Positions 42,674 to 51,597 of a DNA stretch of 64,000 nt are shown here, piece after piece (within the stretch, counting starts at the first letter, position 1; each line of letters starts with the position of its first letter). The position numbers and the translations under genes are program-made. A model generated the notes under the pieces. It made no database searches. It worked only from the letters and a program-made list of their open reading frames with translations, and was not told the origin of the DNA. Source of the stretch: Amycolatopsis tolypomycina (GTDB taxonomy: Bacteria; Actinomycetota; Actinomycetes; Mycobacteriales; Pseudonocardiaceae); contig NZ_FNSO01000004.1 of NCBI RefSeq assembly GCF_900105945.1, positions 1,426,001-1,490,000 on the forward strand, written 5' to 3'.

Positions 42674-43485
42674 GTTTCGGCCGCCCAGTCGCGCGGGACG
42701 AGGAACGACGCCAGCTCCGCCTCCGCGCTCCCGGGCTCGGGCGTGAACTCCGGCGCCCAGCGGGCCAGCGGCGGCAGGGCCGCCAGGATCGCCTCGGCGT
42801 CGGCCTGGACCGCGGTCGCCGCGTCGTGGACGAGCGTGAACTCGACGTACCGGCCGCGACGGTAAAGCTGCCACAGTCGCTCGCGTTCGCCGTGCGGCAT
42901 GTCCTTGCGCCGTCGCACGATGGGGAAGTACGCCGGGGCGATCGCGGCGATGCCCGCCGCTGTGAAGGCCGCCGAGCTCCGCCAGCCGTCCGGGCCGGGG
43001 AGGCTCAGGTGGTCGAAGAGGATGCCGCCGATTCCGCGGGCTTCGTCGCGGTGGGGCAGCCGGAAGCGGTCGTCGCACGCCCGCTTCGCCTGGGCGTGGA
43101 ACGCCGGGTCGAGCGTGTCGCAGTGGCTCTTGAGGACGCGGTGGAAGTGCGTGGCGTCCGCGGCGAAGCCGTAGCAGGGCAGCAGGTCGACGCTGCCGCC
43201 GAACCACCACGTGTCGCCGCCTTCGCGGTAGCGGAAGTGCGCCTGGAAGGCCGGGACGTACGGGTTGCGCGGGTGCAGCACCACTGACAGCCCGGCCGCG
43301 AAGAACTCGCCGGAGAAGGCCGCGCTGACGACGGCACGTTCGAAGACGTCACCGTTTTCGAGCAGCCGAGTGCGACCGGAGCGGCCGAAGCGCCCGCCGT
43401 CGAGGCGTTCCAGCTCGGCGACCAGTTCGCGCTGGCCCGCGCTGAAGATCGCCTTGACGGCGTCCCGTCTGTCTCCCGAAGGCAT
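42655..43485 (-). CDS. hemF: Oxygen-dependent coproporphyrinogen III oxidase
   Basis: HemF decarboxylates two propionates of coproporphyrinogen III to give protoporphyrinogen IX. The 276-residue protein matches the family throughout: LLENGDVFERAVVS, VVLHPRNPYVPAFQAHFRY, WWFGGSVDLLPCYGF, CDDRFRLPHRDEARGIGGI, RRRKDMPHGERERLWQLYRR and GRYVEFTLVHD. The canonical C-terminus at PRDW is extended by AAETVGARR, whose final part is encoded by the dispersed promoter-like element. A TAATCT at 43505-43510 (minus) ends about 20 bases before ATG 43485. HemF is unexpected where the coproporphyrin-dependent haem route is usual. Confidence 0.93.
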   Translation of the reverse strand: MPSGDRRDAVKAIFSAGQRELVAELERLDGGRFGRSGRTRLLENGDVFERAVVSAAFSGEFFAAGLSVVLHPRNPYVPAFQAHFRYREGGDTWWFGGSVDLLPCYGFAADATHFHRVLKSHCDTLDPAFHAQAKRACDDRFRLPHRDEARGIGGILFDHLSLPGPDGWRSSAAFTAAGIAAIAPAYFPIVRRRKDMPHGERERLWQLYRRGRYVEFTLVHDAATAVQADAEAILAALPPLARWAPEFTPEPGSAEAELASFLVPRDWAAETVGARR

Positions 43486-43523
43486 ACCCCCACCCCCGGG
43501 GGCAGATTACCAGCGAAACGGGG

Positions 43524-43961
43524 TCAGCCGGCGATGTCGGCGCGCGCGATCACCTTGGTGATCTTCGCCCGGACGAGGGATTCTTCGGGGACGGCGTTGC
43601 GCTTGCCGTACGCCTCGGCCTGCTCGGCGCCCATGTACCGGCCGCCCAGCTTCGTCGCCCACTCGAGCATTTCGTCGAGGTCGTGGGTCAGCCGCGCCTC
43701 GGCGGTGAACTGGACATACGAAAACGGCGGCTTCTGGTCGTCGACGGCGAGGGAGATGCGGCCGTCGCGGGCGATGGCCTTGCCCTTGAGCGTCTCGGTG
43801 CCGGTGGTGAAGATCAGCTCGTCGCCGTCCGGCCCCTCGTTCAGGAGGAACCAGATCGGGGTGACGATGGGGGAGCCGTCCTTCCTGACCAGCCCCAACA
43901 TGCCCGTCCGGGTGCCTTCGGAGGCGAACTTCCACCACTCTTCTCGGCTCATCTCACGCAT
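43524..43961 (-). CDS. PPOX-class flavin/F420-dependent oxidoreductase
   Basis: The 145-residue split-barrel protein shows MLGLVRKDGSPIVTPIWFLL, DELIFTTGTETLKGKAI, ARDGRISLAVDDQKPPFSYV and an alpha/beta C-terminus. This is the pyridoxamine-phosphate-oxidase-like fold that in actinobacteria often binds F420. The substrate is unknown. A minus-strand TAACGT ends seven bases before ATG 43961, so the transcript may be leaderless. It is divergent from the condensin-like operon. Confidence 0.87.
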   Translation of the reverse strand: MREMSREEWWKFASEGTRTGMLGLVRKDGSPIVTPIWFLLNEGPDGDELIFTTGTETLKGKAIARDGRISLAVDDQKPPFSYVQFTAEARLTHDLDEMLEWATKLGGRYMGAEQAEAYGKRNAVPEESLVRAKITKVIARADIAG

Positions 43962-44009
43962 GTAGGCGACGTTAGCCCGTCACCCGCGCGTGCGCAGAGG
44001 GTGGCCGAC

Positions 44010-44015
44010 TAGCCT
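44010..44015 (+). promoter_or_regulatory. -10 element of the condensin-like operon
   Basis: TAGCCT ends eight bases before GTG 44024, and no ribosome site lies between, so a leaderless or very short-leader transcript is likely. Confidence 0.45.
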
Positions 44016-44023
44016 GGCCTGCT

Positions 44024-45505
44024 GTGCGAGACGACGACACCGGCCTGACGGGCCTGGCCGACGAGGGGCTGACGCGCCGCCTCAAGGCGCTGGCCTGCAC
44101 CGCGCCGCTGCACGACCTCGACGCGCGGAAGGCGAAGCTCGACTGGGCCGACGCCACGATCTACCAGATGGCCGAGATCGCGCTGCACACGATCGACCAG
44201 GTCACCATCGCGATGGACTTCGACACCGGCGCCGGCCACGACGAGGTCATCGACCGGCTGCTGCCGTTCATCGCGCAGCAGGCGCCGTCGCGGATGCCCG
44301 AAGAACACGTCCGCGTCGCCAAGTGGGTCCTGGACAACCTCATCAACGTCGGCACCACCGACCGCGGCTTCCGGCGCGTCTACGGCTCGATCGGGCCGGG
44401 CGGCTACCAGCGGCGCCAGTTCGACTTCAAGCTGCTCGTCGAGCTGGCCGCCCGCGACGGCGAGGTCTACCTGCGGGCCACCGACGAGGCCATCAACGTC
44501 CTGGTCGGCGCCCTCGACACCGACGTCGAGTCCGCGCAGATCGCCGCCGAGGTCAAGCTCGAGAACCTCATCAACCGCGGCCGGCTCGCCGACGCCAAGC
44601 TCGCTGCCGAGCAGGCCCGCTACCGGACCGTCCAGTACGGCGAGACCCTGCGCGCGAAGCTCGACGCCACCCGCCGCGACGTCCGGTCGGTCGACTGGGA
44701 ACGCGAAGTGCCCGAGCTGCTGGACAGCGCGCTCAGCCACATCGAAGCCCGCTTCCGCGCCGAGAACGCCATCCTCAAGAACATCACCACCGCCCGCGAC
44801 GAGACCGAAGACCTCGACAAGAAGCGCCGCGCCGCCGAACTCGTCGACATCGTCGGCGACTGCATCCGCCGCCACACCCGCCTGCAGTCCCGGCTCGCCG
44901 ACGCAGGCGCGGTCTTCCGCGCCGAACAGGACCGCCAGCAGTTCTCCGGCCCACCCCAGCGCGCCACCCTCGACCTCTTCGGCCAGCTCCTCGTCCCGGC
45001 ACTCGGGCTGCCGCTGGCCGACGCCGTCACCCCGGCCGAGCACTTCTTCCACGCCGTCGCGGGCATCACCCCGCCGGTCGTGCCGTCCCTTTCGAGTCTC
45101 GTCTCGCTGCTCCTGCGCCCGGCGCCCGAACGCGACCACCTGGTTGGCGAAATTCCCGAGCCGGAGCTCATGCCCGCGGAAACAACCGACCGCTTCGGCG
45201 ACGACGTCTGGCGCGCCGCCGACGAGCTGCTCGACCTGCCCGAGGTGCCGCGGCGGCTCTCCGGGCTGCTCGAAGAAGCCCGCCGCAGCCGCCAGCCCGG
45301 GCTCGCCGCCCTGGTCGCGCTGCGCGCGGTCCACGCCTACAGTCCCGGAATCGGCGCGGCCCGCCGCCAGGGCGACCGCTCGGTCCTGCTCGCCGTCGAC
45401 GACGGCACGCTCCTGGACGACCCCGAGTTCGGCGGCGCCGACCTGCTCCTGTCCACCGCCGCCGTCGAACGCGCCGACGAAGAAGAAAACGAGGAGGTCG
45501 CGTAA
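44024..45505 (+). CDS. Kleisin-like subunit of a Wadjet/Mks-type condensin (JetA/MksF position)
   Basis: The 493-residue, largely helical protein is first in a three-gene unit whose order (kleisin, KITE, SMC) matches JetABC and MukFEB. It has an N-terminal winged-helix-like part (ATIYQMAEIALHTIDQVTIA), a central helical span with LINVGTTDRGFRRVYGSIG, YQRRQFDFKLLVELAARDGE and coiled-coil-prone stretches (NILKNITTARDETEDLD region), and an acidic tail. No enzyme motif is evident. I assign it by context, size and helical pattern, not a search. The stop shares one base with the next ATG. Confidence 0.65.
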   Translation: MRDDDTGLTGLADEGLTRRLKALACTAPLHDLDARKAKLDWADATIYQMAEIALHTIDQVTIAMDFDTGAGHDEVIDRLLPFIAQQAPSRMPEEHVRVAKWVLDNLINVGTTDRGFRRVYGSIGPGGYQRRQFDFKLLVELAARDGEVYLRATDEAINVLVGALDTDVESAQIAAEVKLENLINRGRLADAKLAAEQARYRTVQYGETLRAKLDATRRDVRSVDWEREVPELLDSALSHIEARFRAENAILKNITTARDETEDLDKKRRAAELVDIVGDCIRRHTRLQSRLADAGAVFRAEQDRQQFSGPPQRATLDLFGQLLVPALGLPLADAVTPAEHFFHAVAGITPPVVPSLSSLVSLLLRPAPERDHLVGEIPEPELMPAETTDRFGDDVWRAADELLDLPEVPRRLSGLLEEARRSRQPGLAALVALRAVHAYSPGIGAARRQGDRSVLLAVDDGTLLDDPEFGGADLLLSTAAVERADEEENEEVA

Positions 45506-46305
45506 TGGCGCTGTCCCACAGCAGCGTGGACGCCGAGGCCGCGGCCCGGCTGGTCGCCTTCGGCATGCGGCCGAAGCAGCTGCCCGCACGTGACGTCGTG
45601 TACGGCGACCTCGTGCGCCGCTACGGCGAGGACAACGCGTTCAAGGCCCTCACCCACGCCGTCGCCGCCGGGCTCGGCCTCATGGTCCTCGAGGTCAACC
45701 AGCAGGCCGGCGCGGTCCTCGCCGCGACCGACGAGTCCGTCTTCGAGATCAAGATGGACTCCTACGCCCGGCAGGCCAAGATCCGCGAGCGCCGCGAGAC
45801 CGAGAAGGTGCTGCACGGCCTGATCCACCTCGCCACCGCCGCACTCGGCTACCCGCGTCCCGACGACCTCGCCAACGACACCTACATCGGCCGCGTAAGC
45901 GTCGAGCAGGTCGACGCGATGGTCCGCGAAGCCGCCCGCATGCTCGACGAACGCGCCGCGGCCGCCGAGGCCAACAACGACCCCCTGGCCGACGCCCCCG
46001 AGCTCGAACAGGCCTGGCGCGCCTACACCCGCCGTCCCGCCGCGGCCGCCACCAAGGACGGCAGGCTGGCCGCCGACACCACCCGCGGCATGGTCAGCCG
46101 CGCCCTGCGGTTCCTCGCCGACCAGGGCTTCCTGGTCCCGGTGAGCGACGAGCAGGGCGGCACCTACCGGACCACGCCGCGCTACCAGATCCAGGTCCGC
46201 GAACTCGCCGCCGACGCCGCCTTCGACGACCTGCTCGCGCTCGACGTCGTCGCCGTCGCGACCGCCGGGGGCACGCTGCGCGCGGCCGCCTCGGACACGC
46301 TCTAA
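45505..46305 (+). CDS. KITE-like subunit of a Wadjet/Mks-type condensin (JetB/MksE position)
   Basis: The 266-residue protein is second in the unit, starting in the TAATG overlap after a GAGGAGGT site. A helical N-terminal half (VVYGDLVRRYGEDNAFKALT; LGLMVLEVNQQ) and C-terminal winged-helix-like parts (TTRGMVSRALRFLADQGFLV, then GGTYRTTPRYQIQVREL) fit the MukE/JetB arrangement of winged-helix domains. Eleven bases separate it from the SMC gene, so it is surely co-transcribed. The name rests on gene order and fold pattern. Confidence 0.65.
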   Translation: MALSHSSVDAEAAARLVAFGMRPKQLPARDVVYGDLVRRYGEDNAFKALTHAVAAGLGLMVLEVNQQAGAVLAATDESVFEIKMDSYARQAKIRERRETEKVLHGLIHLATAALGYPRPDDLANDTYIGRVSVEQVDAMVREAARMLDERAAAAEANNDPLADAPELEQAWRAYTRRPAAAATKDGRLAADTTRGMVSRALRFLADQGFLVPVSDEQGGTYRTTPRYQIQVRELAADAAFDDLLALDVVAVATAGGTLRAAASDTL

Positions 46306-46316
46306 GAGGGGAACCG

Positions 46317-49300
46317 ATGTACGAGCTTTCGCGGGTCCGCCTGCACTCGGTGGGCCCGGCGGGTGCCCGCTACCAGGACGTCGTGCTCGACTTCAGCGGC
46401 GTCGGCGCCAAGATCACCGCGCCCAAGCAGGACGCCCTGTTCAGCGCGGGCATCCACGCGACCGGCCCGGCCGAGCTGCGCCGCCCGTCGCCGGCCAGCG
46501 TGCTGTTCCTCGAGAACGGCGGCGGCAAGTCCGTGCTCATCAAGCTGATCTTCTCGGTCATGCTGCCGGGCCGCCGCCAGGTCGTGGGCACCACCAGCAC
46601 CAAGGTGCTGGAGAAGTTCGTCGCCGCCAAGGACGTCTCACACGTCGTGCTGGAGTGGCTGCACGTCGAGAGCGGCCACCGGATCATCACCGGCAAGGTC
46701 TCGGAATGGCGCGGGCACGTCGTGTCCGCCGACTCCGAGAACCTCGTCGACTCCTGGTACTGCTTCCGCCCGACGTCCGCGCTCGGGCTCGACTCCCTGC
46801 CGATGACGCAGGACGGCCGGCTGCTCACCATGTCCGGCTTCCACGACAAGCTCACCGCGGCCCAGCTGGCCGAACCCGAGCTGGAGCTGTCCTGGACCCG
46901 CCGCCACCACGAGTGGACCGGCCGCCTCGACAACCTCGGCCTCGACACCGAGCTGTTCCGCTACCAGCGCGCGATGAACGCGGGCGAAGGCGAGGCGGCG
47001 GACGCGTTCGCCTTCGGCACCGACGACGCGTTCGTCGAGTTCCTGCTGCGCGCGGTCATCTCCGAGGAGGAGCCGAAGGACCTCGCCGAGGTCGTCGCGA
47101 CCTACGCGCACAACCTGGCGCAGCGCGGGGATCTGCTCTCCGAACGCGACTTCGTGGCCGGTGCCCTGGACCTGCTGGCGCCCTTGGCCGCCGAGGAAGG
47201 CGTGGCCGCGGAGTCGCGGAAGATCGCGGAGTCCGCGAAGGCCGACCTGGCTTCGCTGGCCGGGCGCGTCGTCGCGCGCAACGAGCTGGAGAACGCGCGG
47301 CTGTCCGGGCTCGAAGAGCACGTCGACGAGGTCAAATCCGCGGAGAAGCTCGCCGAGGGCGACCACCGGCGGCTCGCCGCGGCCGTCACCGAGCTGCGCC
47401 GTCTGGTCGCCGTGCTGCGGCTGGACGAGGCTCAGGAGGCCCGCAAGCGCGTCGACGCCGAGCTGGCCGCGGCGAAGACCGAGGCGGAGGCCTGGCGCGA
47501 GACGGCGACCGTCCTCAACTCGCTGAACGCCGCGCGCAAGGCGAAGGACCTGCGCGAACTCGTCGGCAGCCGCGAGGAGAAGGCGCGTCCGGCCTTGAAG
47601 GCGCGCAACGACGCGGCTTCGGCGCTGGCACGCGGGTTGCACGCGTTGGCGCAGGACGCCCAGCGGCAGGCCGACAAGGCCGAAGCGCACGCGGGCGCGT
47701 TGCGCGCCGAAGCCGAGAAGGCGCAGACCGAGCGTGACGAAGCCGCGAACCTCGCGGCCGCCCGCCGGGCCGAAGCGCGCGGGCTCACCACACGGATCAC
47801 CGAGCTGCGCGAAGAGGTGCAGGCCGCGGTTCGCGCGGGGTTGCTGCCTTCGGGCGCCGACGTCGCCGAGGCCTCGCGCGCGGCTCGTGCCGCGGCCGAG
47901 CAGGCCACCGCGGAACTGACCCGGCGCGACCAGGAACTCGACCGCGTCGGCACGGACCTCCAAGCGGCGCAACGAGCCGTCAACGAGGCGCACCAGCTCG
48001 CCGGCACCACCCAGGACCGCCTGGAACGCGCCACCGAGGACCTCGACCGCGCGCACCGCCGGACCGACGCCCTCGCCGCCGAAAGCCGGCTCGTCGAGCT
48101 GCTCGGCGCCGACGACGTCAACCTCGAGAGCGACCTTCCGGTACTGCTGGAACGGCTGCGCGAGGCGAGCGCGGCCGTCGAAAAGGAGCAGACCGCGCTG
48201 CGGATGGAGGAGTCCGCCGACGAGCGGGCCCTGGCGGCGCTGGGGTCCGGCGGGCTGCTGCCGCCGCCCGAGGACGTCCAGGCCGCCCTGGACGCCCTGG
48301 AGGAGGCCGGGATCACCGCGTGGTCCGGCTGGCGCTATCTGTCCAAACTGGACGCTTCCCGGCGCGCCGAAGTCCTGGAAAGCCTGCCGCAGCTGGTGTC
48401 CGGGGTCCTCCTGAACGACGCCGCGCACGCCTCCCGTGCCCGGGAAGTCCTGACGAAGCGGCGGCTGCTACCGAGCTCGATCATCGCCGTCGGCACCACC
48501 GAAGCGGCACTTTCACGTGAAAGTGCCGCTCCTGGGGTGGAGTTCCTGGTGCCGCCGAACCCCGCGATGTACGACGAAGAAGCCGCCGACGCCGAGCGGG
48601 AGGCCGTCGCGCGGCGGCACACCGAACGTCAGCGGCGGCTCGAAGCGTTGTCCGCCAAGCTGTCCGCGGACGGCGCCCTGACGTGGAAGCTCACGACGTG
48701 GCGCGAGGACTACCCGCCCGGGGCCATCGCGACCCTCGCCGAGCAGGCCCAGGCGGCCCGGACCGCGCGGGAGACCGCCCGCACGGCGCTGGAGCAGGCG
48801 GAGGCGGAATTCGCGCGGTTGAGCGAAAAGGCCGCGTCGCTGCGCGAGCGCGTCCCGGAACTGCGCGCGGCCGCCGCCGAGGCCGAGGAGAAGGCCCGGC
48901 GGCTCGGCGAGCTGGCCGTCCGCAGCGCCCGGATCGCCCAGTGGTCCGAAGAAGCCGAGCGGGCCACGGAGATCGCCGAGCGCGCCGACCTCCAGGCGTC
49001 CGACGCGGCAGGCAAGGCCGCGCGGCTGCGGGAGCAGGCGGGGGAGGAGCAGCGCACCGCCGACGGCCACCGCCGGACAGCGACCACCGCCCGCGCCGAG
49101 CTGGCCGAGGTGCCCGGCGCGGCCGACGCCGCCGACGGCCCGGCGCCGGCCGAGCCGGTGGACGCGCTGCGCCGGACCTACCTGTCGGCGTCCGAGTCGT
49201 ACGCGAAGGTCGAGGTCGGCAGCGACCTGCGGAGCGAGCTGGACCAGGCCGAATCCGCCGAAGCCGCCGCGGGCTCGGCCGTCGAGTCGCTGGACGAGGC

Positions 49301-50774
49301 GGTGCGTTCGCGGGCCGCCGAGCTGCTGGAGACGCCCGACGGTTCCGACGCGTCGGCCCGCGCGGCGGCGCTGGCGCGCGCCCGCCGGCTCGTGGACGGC
49401 CTCGAGGACGAGCGCACCGAGGCGATCGGGCTCGTCTCGACCCGGCGCGCCGAGCTGGACGCGCTGCCGCTGCAGAACGGCGTCAACGGCGAGAAGCCGC
49501 GGGACATCGAGCACGGCCTGGAGCTGATCGACGCGGCCGGGCAGGAGGCGTCGGCGGCCGCCCGGAAGTGGGAAGAGCTGCAGGAGCGCCGGGCGTCGGC
49601 GGAGGCGACGCTGGAGTCGGCGCGCACCTCGGCGTCGGGGTTCGCGCTGCTCGCCGAATCGCTGGCCCACCTGGTGACCGACACGGACGCGGCGGCCTAC
49701 GACGGCGACGTCGAGACGGCCCGGGCCCAGCACGCGCGGCTGAACGCGACCCTGAGCCAGGCCCAGGACGCTGCCGACGCGGGTGACCGGCGGGTACGCG
49801 CGGCCGCCGACCAGCTCGCGCAGTACGCGACGGAAAAGCGCTTCGAGAAGCTCACCACGCCGGTGCGCCAGCAGGTCATCTCGGTCAAGCGCGATCAGCT
49901 CCCGGCGCACGCCGCCGAGTGGGCCGAGGCGCTGCGGCCGCGGCTGCGCTCGCTGACCGACGACCTCGCGCAGATCGACCGGCACCGCGGCGGCATCATC
50001 ACGCGGCTGCAGGGCATGGTCGACGGCGCGCTGCGGACGCTGCGCTCGGCCCAGCGCGTCTCCCGGCTGCCGGACGGCCTCGGCGACTGGTCCGGGCAGG
50101 AGTTCCTCCGCATCCGCTTCACGGAGCTGGAGGACAACGCGCTCGCCGAGAAGCTGGGCGAGGTCGTCGACGAGGCCGCGGTCGGCAAGACCGCGGACGG
50201 CCGGGACGTCAAGCGCGACGGGCTTTCCCTGGTGCTGCGCGGCGTCCGGGCCGCGGCGCCCAAGGGGTTCCGCGTCGACATGCTCAAGCCGGACTCGGTG
50301 CTGCGTACCGAACGCCAGCGCGTCTCGGAGATCCGCGACGTGTTCTCCGGCGGCCAGCAGCTGACCGCGGCGATCATCCTGTACTGCACGCTGGCGGCAC
50401 TGCGCGCGAACAACCGCGGCAAGGCCCGCAACCGGCACTCGGGCGTGCTGTTCCTGGACAACCCGATCGGCCGCGCGTCGGCCGGGTACCTGCTGGAGCT
50501 GCAGCGGGCGGTGGCCGAGGCGCTGGGCGTGCAGCTGATCTACACGACGGGCCTGTTCGACGCGGGCGCGCTGTCGGAGTTCCCGCTGATCGTGCGGCTG
50601 CGCAACGACGCCGACCTGCGGGCGGGCCGCAAGTACCTGTCGGTCGACTCGACGATCCGCAACTCCCTGGAGGACCTGGGCGAGCCCGACGGCGTCGCGC
50701 GGCTGTCGGCGACCCGGATGTTCACTCGGGCGGCCGAGGAGCCCGGTTCCGCCGAGGACGAACAACCGGCGTGA
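46317..50774 (+). CDS. SMC-like ATPase of a Wadjet/Mks-type condensin (JetC/MksB position)
   Basis: The 1485-residue protein has a split ABC ATPase head. The N-terminal Walker A is ENGGGKSVLIKL (residues 66-77), and the C-terminal signature is FSGGQQLT (1343-1350). Walker B is VLFLDNPIG, with Asp 1381 followed by Asn 1382 where SMC proteins have catalytic Glu. Between them lie Ala/Glu/Arg-rich coiled coils (about 290-620 and 770-1200) around a central globular, hinge-like part (about 640-770). A 28-bp palindrome sits in frame at residues 729-738. Such motors extrude DNA loops; plasmid restriction is known for Wadjet, but no JetD nuclease gene is adjacent. Confidence 0.8.
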   Translation: MYELSRVRLHSVGPAGARYQDVVLDFSGVGAKITAPKQDALFSAGIHATGPAELRRPSPASVLFLENGGGKSVLIKLIFSVMLPGRRQVVGTTSTKVLEKFVAAKDVSHVVLEWLHVESGHRIITGKVSEWRGHVVSADSENLVDSWYCFRPTSALGLDSLPMTQDGRLLTMSGFHDKLTAAQLAEPELELSWTRRHHEWTGRLDNLGLDTELFRYQRAMNAGEGEAADAFAFGTDDAFVEFLLRAVISEEEPKDLAEVVATYAHNLAQRGDLLSERDFVAGALDLLAPLAAEEGVAAESRKIAESAKADLASLAGRVVARNELENARLSGLEEHVDEVKSAEKLAEGDHRRLAAAVTELRRLVAVLRLDEAQEARKRVDAELAAAKTEAEAWRETATVLNSLNAARKAKDLRELVGSREEKARPALKARNDAASALARGLHALAQDAQRQADKAEAHAGALRAEAEKAQTERDEAANLAAARRAEARGLTTRITELREEVQAAVRAGLLPSGADVAEASRAARAAAEQATAELTRRDQELDRVGTDLQAAQRAVNEAHQLAGTTQDRLERATEDLDRAHRRTDALAAESRLVELLGADDVNLESDLPVLLERLREASAAVEKEQTALRMEESADERALAALGSGGLLPPPEDVQAALDALEEAGITAWSGWRYLSKLDASRRAEVLESLPQLVSGVLLNDAAHASRAREVLTKRRLLPSSIIAVGTTEAALSRESAAPGVEFLVPPNPAMYDEEAADAEREAVARRHTERQRRLEALSAKLSADGALTWKLTTWREDYPPGAIATLAEQAQAARTARETARTALEQAEAEFARLSEKAASLRERVPELRAAAAEAEEKARRLGELAVRSARIAQWSEEAERATEIAERADLQASDAAGKAARLREQAGEEQRTADGHRRTATTARAELAEVPGAADAADGPAPAEPVDALRRTYLSASESYAKVEVGSDLRSELDQAESAEAAAGSAVESLDEAVRSRAAELLETPDGSDASARAAALARARRLVDGLEDERTEAIGLVSTRRAELDALPLQNGVNGEKPRDIEHGLELIDAAGQEASAAARKWEELQERRASAEATLESARTSASGFALLAESLAHLVTDTDAAAYDGDVETARAQHARLNATLSQAQDAADAGDRRVRAAADQLAQYATEKRFEKLTTPVRQQVISVKRDQLPAHAAEWAEALRPRLRSLTDDLAQIDRHRGGIITRLQGMVDGALRTLRSAQRVSRLPDGLGDWSGQEFLRIRFTELEDNALAEKLGEVVDEAAVGKTADGRDVKRDGLSLVLRGVRAAAPKGFRVDMLKPDSVLRTERQRVSEIRDVFSGGQQLTAAIILYCTLAALRANNRGKARNRHSGVLFLDNPIGRASAGYLLELQRAVAEALGVQLIYTTGLFDAGALSEFPLIVRLRNDADLRAGRKYLSVDSTIRNSLEDLGEPDGVARLSATRMFTRAAEEPGSAEDEQPA
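48503..48530. repeat. Perfect 28-bp palindrome inside the SMC-like gene
   Basis: AGCGGCACTTTCAC pairs with GTGAAAGTGCCGCT without mismatch or spacer. It is read through in frame as part of AALSRESAAP. The shape is that of a dispersed intergenic palindrome, so insertion into the coding sequence is likely. Confidence 0.85.
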
Positions 50775-50811
50775 CGGGAACAATCCGGCGTCCGCCGGGG
50801 TTGTCGGGCGC

Positions 50812-51597
50812 ATGACGAAACTGGGGCCGCTCGGGGCCACCCACAGCGCACTGGACACCGACACGGCCGTGGCCGTCGAGCTCGAAGAGCTGGGTTACTC
50901 GGCACTGTGGCTCGCCGGCGGGCAGGGGAACAACCTGCCGCAGATCACCGAGGTCGTCCGCGCGACTTCACGGATCCAGGTGGCGAGCGGGATCCTGTCG
51001 GTCGACCGGGTGCCGTCGGCCGCCGTCGCTTCGGCGTACGCCGACCTGCCCGCCGGCCGGTTCGTCGTCGGCCTCGGCGGAGCGCACGGCGCGCGCCCGC
51101 TGGCCGCGCTCGGCGACTACCTCGACGAGATCGAGGACGTCGTGCCGCCGTCCGCGCGGATCCTGTCGGCGCTCGGCCCGCGGATGCTCGAGCTGGCGCG
51201 CGATCGCGCGTCGGGCGCGTACCCGTACCTGGTGACCACGGACTACGTCGCGTCGGCGCGGGAGATCCTGGGTGCGGACCGGCAGCTGGCGGTGCTGCTC
51301 AACGTGGTGGCGGACACCGATCAGGCGAAGGTGCGGGAGACCGTCCGGGGTGGTGGCTCGCTGAAGTTCCTGGCCGGGATGCCGGGCTACGCGGCCAACT
51401 TCCGCCGGATGGGCTTCACGGACGCGGACATCGCGGACCTGTCCGACCGGCTCGTCGACGGCCTCACCGTGTGGGGTGACTTCGACGCCGTCGTCGCGCG
51501 GCTGCGTGAGTACCGGGCCGCGGGCGCCGACCAGGTGGTCGTCCCGCTCGACGGCTTGCCGCGGGAGTGGTGGCCGGAACTGGTGAAGGCTCTCTAG
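50812..51597 (+). CDS. LLM-class F420-dependent oxidoreductase
   Basis: The 261-residue protein is a luciferase-like TIM-barrel enzyme: AVAVELEELGYSALWLAG, ITEVVRATSRIQVASGIL, AYADLPAGRFVVGLGGAHG and a C-terminal FDAVVARLREYRAAGADQVV. The pattern fits a mycobacterial F420-dependent subfamily of unknown substrate. It begins 37 bases after the SMC-like gene on the same strand and may be co-transcribed, although it has no evident link to condensins. Its stop overlaps the end of the convergent truncated gene. Confidence 0.88.
   Translation: MTKLGPLGATHSALDTDTAVAVELEELGYSALWLAGGQGNNLPQITEVVRATSRIQVASGILSVDRVPSAAVASAYADLPAGRFVVGLGGAHGARPLAALGDYLDEIEDVVPPSARILSALGPRMLELARDRASGAYPYLVTTDYVASAREILGADRQLAVLLNVVADTDQAKVRETVRGGGSLKFLAGMPGYAANFRRMGFTDADIADLSDRLVDGLTVWGDFDAVVARLREYRAAGADQVVVPLDGLPREWWPELVKAL

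Noticed and set aside
42300..42740. Long open frames across the 30-bp array encoding 10-residue repeats on both strands
   Set aside because: The unit length is a multiple of three, so every frame stays open; none has a credible start site, and the proteins are repeats without a fold.
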